Of a stretch of DNA of 15,339 bases, positions 14,490 to 15,339 are shown piece by piece. Made by a program: the position numbers and the translations under genes. Under the pieces are notes generated by a model. That model saw only the letters and a list, made by a program, of their open reading frames with translations. It was not told the DNA's origin and did no database searches. The DNA lies in the NCBI GenBank assembly GCA_023431205.1, contig JAEYXQ010000110.1, forward strand, positions 1-15,339. The letters are read 5' to 3'. The DNA is from Pseudomonadota bacterium (GTDB lineage Bacteria; Pseudomonadota; Alphaproteobacteria; Rhizobiales; Devosiaceae). Within the stretch, counting starts at the first letter, position 1, and every line of letters starts with the position of its first letter.

Positions 14490-15248
14490 ATGGGTCTATC
14501 GACAGCCGAGATACAGAGCCGCATCGAGGCGCTCGGCCCCTGGTTCCACAACATCGAGATCGGCGGGGTGCGCACCGCGCCCAACCATTTCCTCGGGGAC
14601 TACCCGCACCAGAAGTTCCGCAAGTTCGCCGATGCCATCCCGGCGGACCTGACCGGCAAGTCGGTGCTCGATATCGGCTGCAATGCCGGGTTCTACTCGA
14701 TCGAGATGAAGCGCCGCGGCGCCGAGCGCGTGCTCGGCATCGACTTCGACGACAAGTACCTCAACCAGGCCCGGTTTGCCGCCGAGGTGGCGGAGGCCGA
14801 TATCGAGTTCGCCAAGCTCAGCGTCTATGACGTGGGCGCGCTGGGCGAGACCTTCGACCTCGTGATCTTCATGGGGGTGCTCTACCACCTGCGCCATCCG
14901 CTGCTGGCACTGGACCTGATCCGCGAGCATGTCGCGCGCGACCTGATGCTGTTCCAGTCGATGCAGCGCGGCAGCACCGAGATCCTGCCGCTCGAAGGCA
15001 ATTACCCGTTCACCGATACCCACATGTTCGACGAGCCGGGCTATCCCAAGCTCCACTTCATCGAACATCGCTATGCCGACGACCCCACCAATTGGTGGGC
15101 GCCGAACTCGGCGGCGGCCGAAGCCATGCTGCGCTCGAGCGGCTTCTCCATCGTCAGCCACCCCGAGGCGGAGGTCTATCTCTGCCGGGTGGCTGAGCGC
15201 CCCTATGGCGCCGAACCCGTCTATCCACACAAGGGAGCCCGTCAATGA
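14490..15248 (+). CDS. SAM-dependent methyltransferase, CmoB-like fold (possibly TIGR04290 family)
   Basis: A 252-residue class I methyltransferase. Motif I is VLDIGCNAGFYS (59-70), the acidic ribose-binding residue is Asp85 in GIDFDD, and FMGVLYHLRHPLLALD (128-143) is the motif IV region. WFHNIEIG near residue 18 and MGVLYHLRHPL recall CmoB/DUF1698 proteins, but the long CmoB N-terminal domain is missing, so tRNA is not the likely substrate. From memory this resembles the TIGR04290 (Rta_06860) family, found in conserved clusters of unknown product. The AGGAG ribosome-binding site overlaps the phosphatase stop, and the gene ends by overlapping the next ATG (ATGA). It may methylate an inositol, sugar or aglycone intermediate. 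Confidence 0.88.
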   Translation: MGLSTAEIQSRIEALGPWFHNIEIGGVRTAPNHFLGDYPHQKFRKFADAIPADLTGKSVLDIGCNAGFYSIEMKRRGAERVLGIDFDDKYLNQARFAAEVAEADIEFAKLSVYDVGALGETFDLVIFMGVLYHLRHPLLALDLIREHVARDLMLFQSMQRGSTEILPLEGNYPFTDTHMFDEPGYPKLHFIEHRYADDPTNWWAPNSAAAEAMLRSSGFSIVSHPEAEVYLCRVAERPYGAEPVYPHKGARQ

Positions 15249-15339
15249 TCGAAGCAGCAATGCTCTGGAACGAGCCCAACAACAAGTCGCACTGGGACCC
15301 CGAGATCGATCCTGAATGGGTGCGTTTCGGCGAGATGAT
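15245..15339 (+). CDS. Glycoside hydrolase, clan GH-A like (5' part only)
   Basis: Only the first 31 codons are in the window. They start at an ATG overlapping the methyltransferase stop (ATGA), with GGGAG seven bases upstream. The segment MLWNEPNNKSHWDP contains the WNEP motif typical of the acid/base Glu region in clan GH-A enzymes (for example GH39 and GH5 families). It is odd that this motif stands at residues 8-11, because in GH-A barrels it normally comes after about four beta strands. Either the family is unusual or this is a binding or transglycosylating relative. It belongs to the inositol operon by position. Confidence 0.7.
   Translation, partial: MIEAAMLWNEPNNKSHWDPEIDPEWVRFGEM

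Noticed and set aside
14496..15260. 254-codon open frame on the minus strand
   Set aside because: It is the shadow of the methyltransferase. The plus-strand frame has motif I, a ribosome-binding site and operon overlaps.

Overview
The window is high-GC DNA from what looks like an alphaproteobacterium, probably Hyphomicrobiales and possibly Devosia-like. The evidence is the codon usage, the caa3-type oxidase gene order, and promoter-like sites matching the alphaproteobacterial EcfG general-stress consensus. The genus is an inference from gene content only. No RNA genes, insertion sequences or CRISPR arrays were seen, and no gene-free stretch exceeds about 100 bases.

Left part (1-9014, almost all on the minus strand): two heme-copper oxidase gene sets lie side by side. 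Reading leftward from 9014, the first set is a short CtaG-type copper assembly protein (TTG start), a membrane-anchored triheme cytochrome c, a subunit II carrying both a CuA centre and a fused cytochrome c domain, an 843-residue subunit I fused to a divergent subunit III-like domain, and a small four-helix membrane protein. Most of these genes overlap or nearly touch, so they form one operon. Further left are a CopD/HemJ-like membrane protein with its own stress-type promoter, a DUF2231 membrane protein on the plus strand, and a second oxidase set. The second set is a subunit II with CuA but no heme, followed by a subunit I that runs off the left edge. Both subunits I keep all metal and heme ligands but carry Gln where the K-channel Lys is normally found.

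Middle (9093-12690, minus strand): a secreted sorbosone/glucose-dehydrogenase-type beta-propeller fused to a C-terminal PEBP (YbhB/YbcL) domain, and an unrecognised 576-residue protein. The latter appears to combine a phosphoribosyltransferase-like segment with an aminoglycoside-phosphotransferase-like kinase segment.

Right part (12776-15339, plus strand): a compact operon with an actinobacterial-type myo-inositol-1-phosphate synthase, a histidine-family phosphatase, a CmoB-like SAM methyltransferase, and the start of a glycoside hydrolase with a WNEPNN motif. Three of the four genes overlap by four bases or are 11 bases apart. The order suggests a route that makes inositol phosphate, dephosphorylates it, and then methylates and/or glycosylates the product. 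This is the best candidate in the window for a poorly described biosynthetic system.

A unifying theme is stress control. A perfect GGAAC-N16-CGTT lies before the inositol operon, a perfect GGAAC-N17-CGTT before the CopD-like gene, a one-mismatch copy before the dehydrogenase-PEBP gene, and a weaker copy before the CtaG operon. The window may therefore be a general-stress-response island joining alternative respiration, periplasmic sugar oxidation and inositol-derived solute or glycolipid synthesis.
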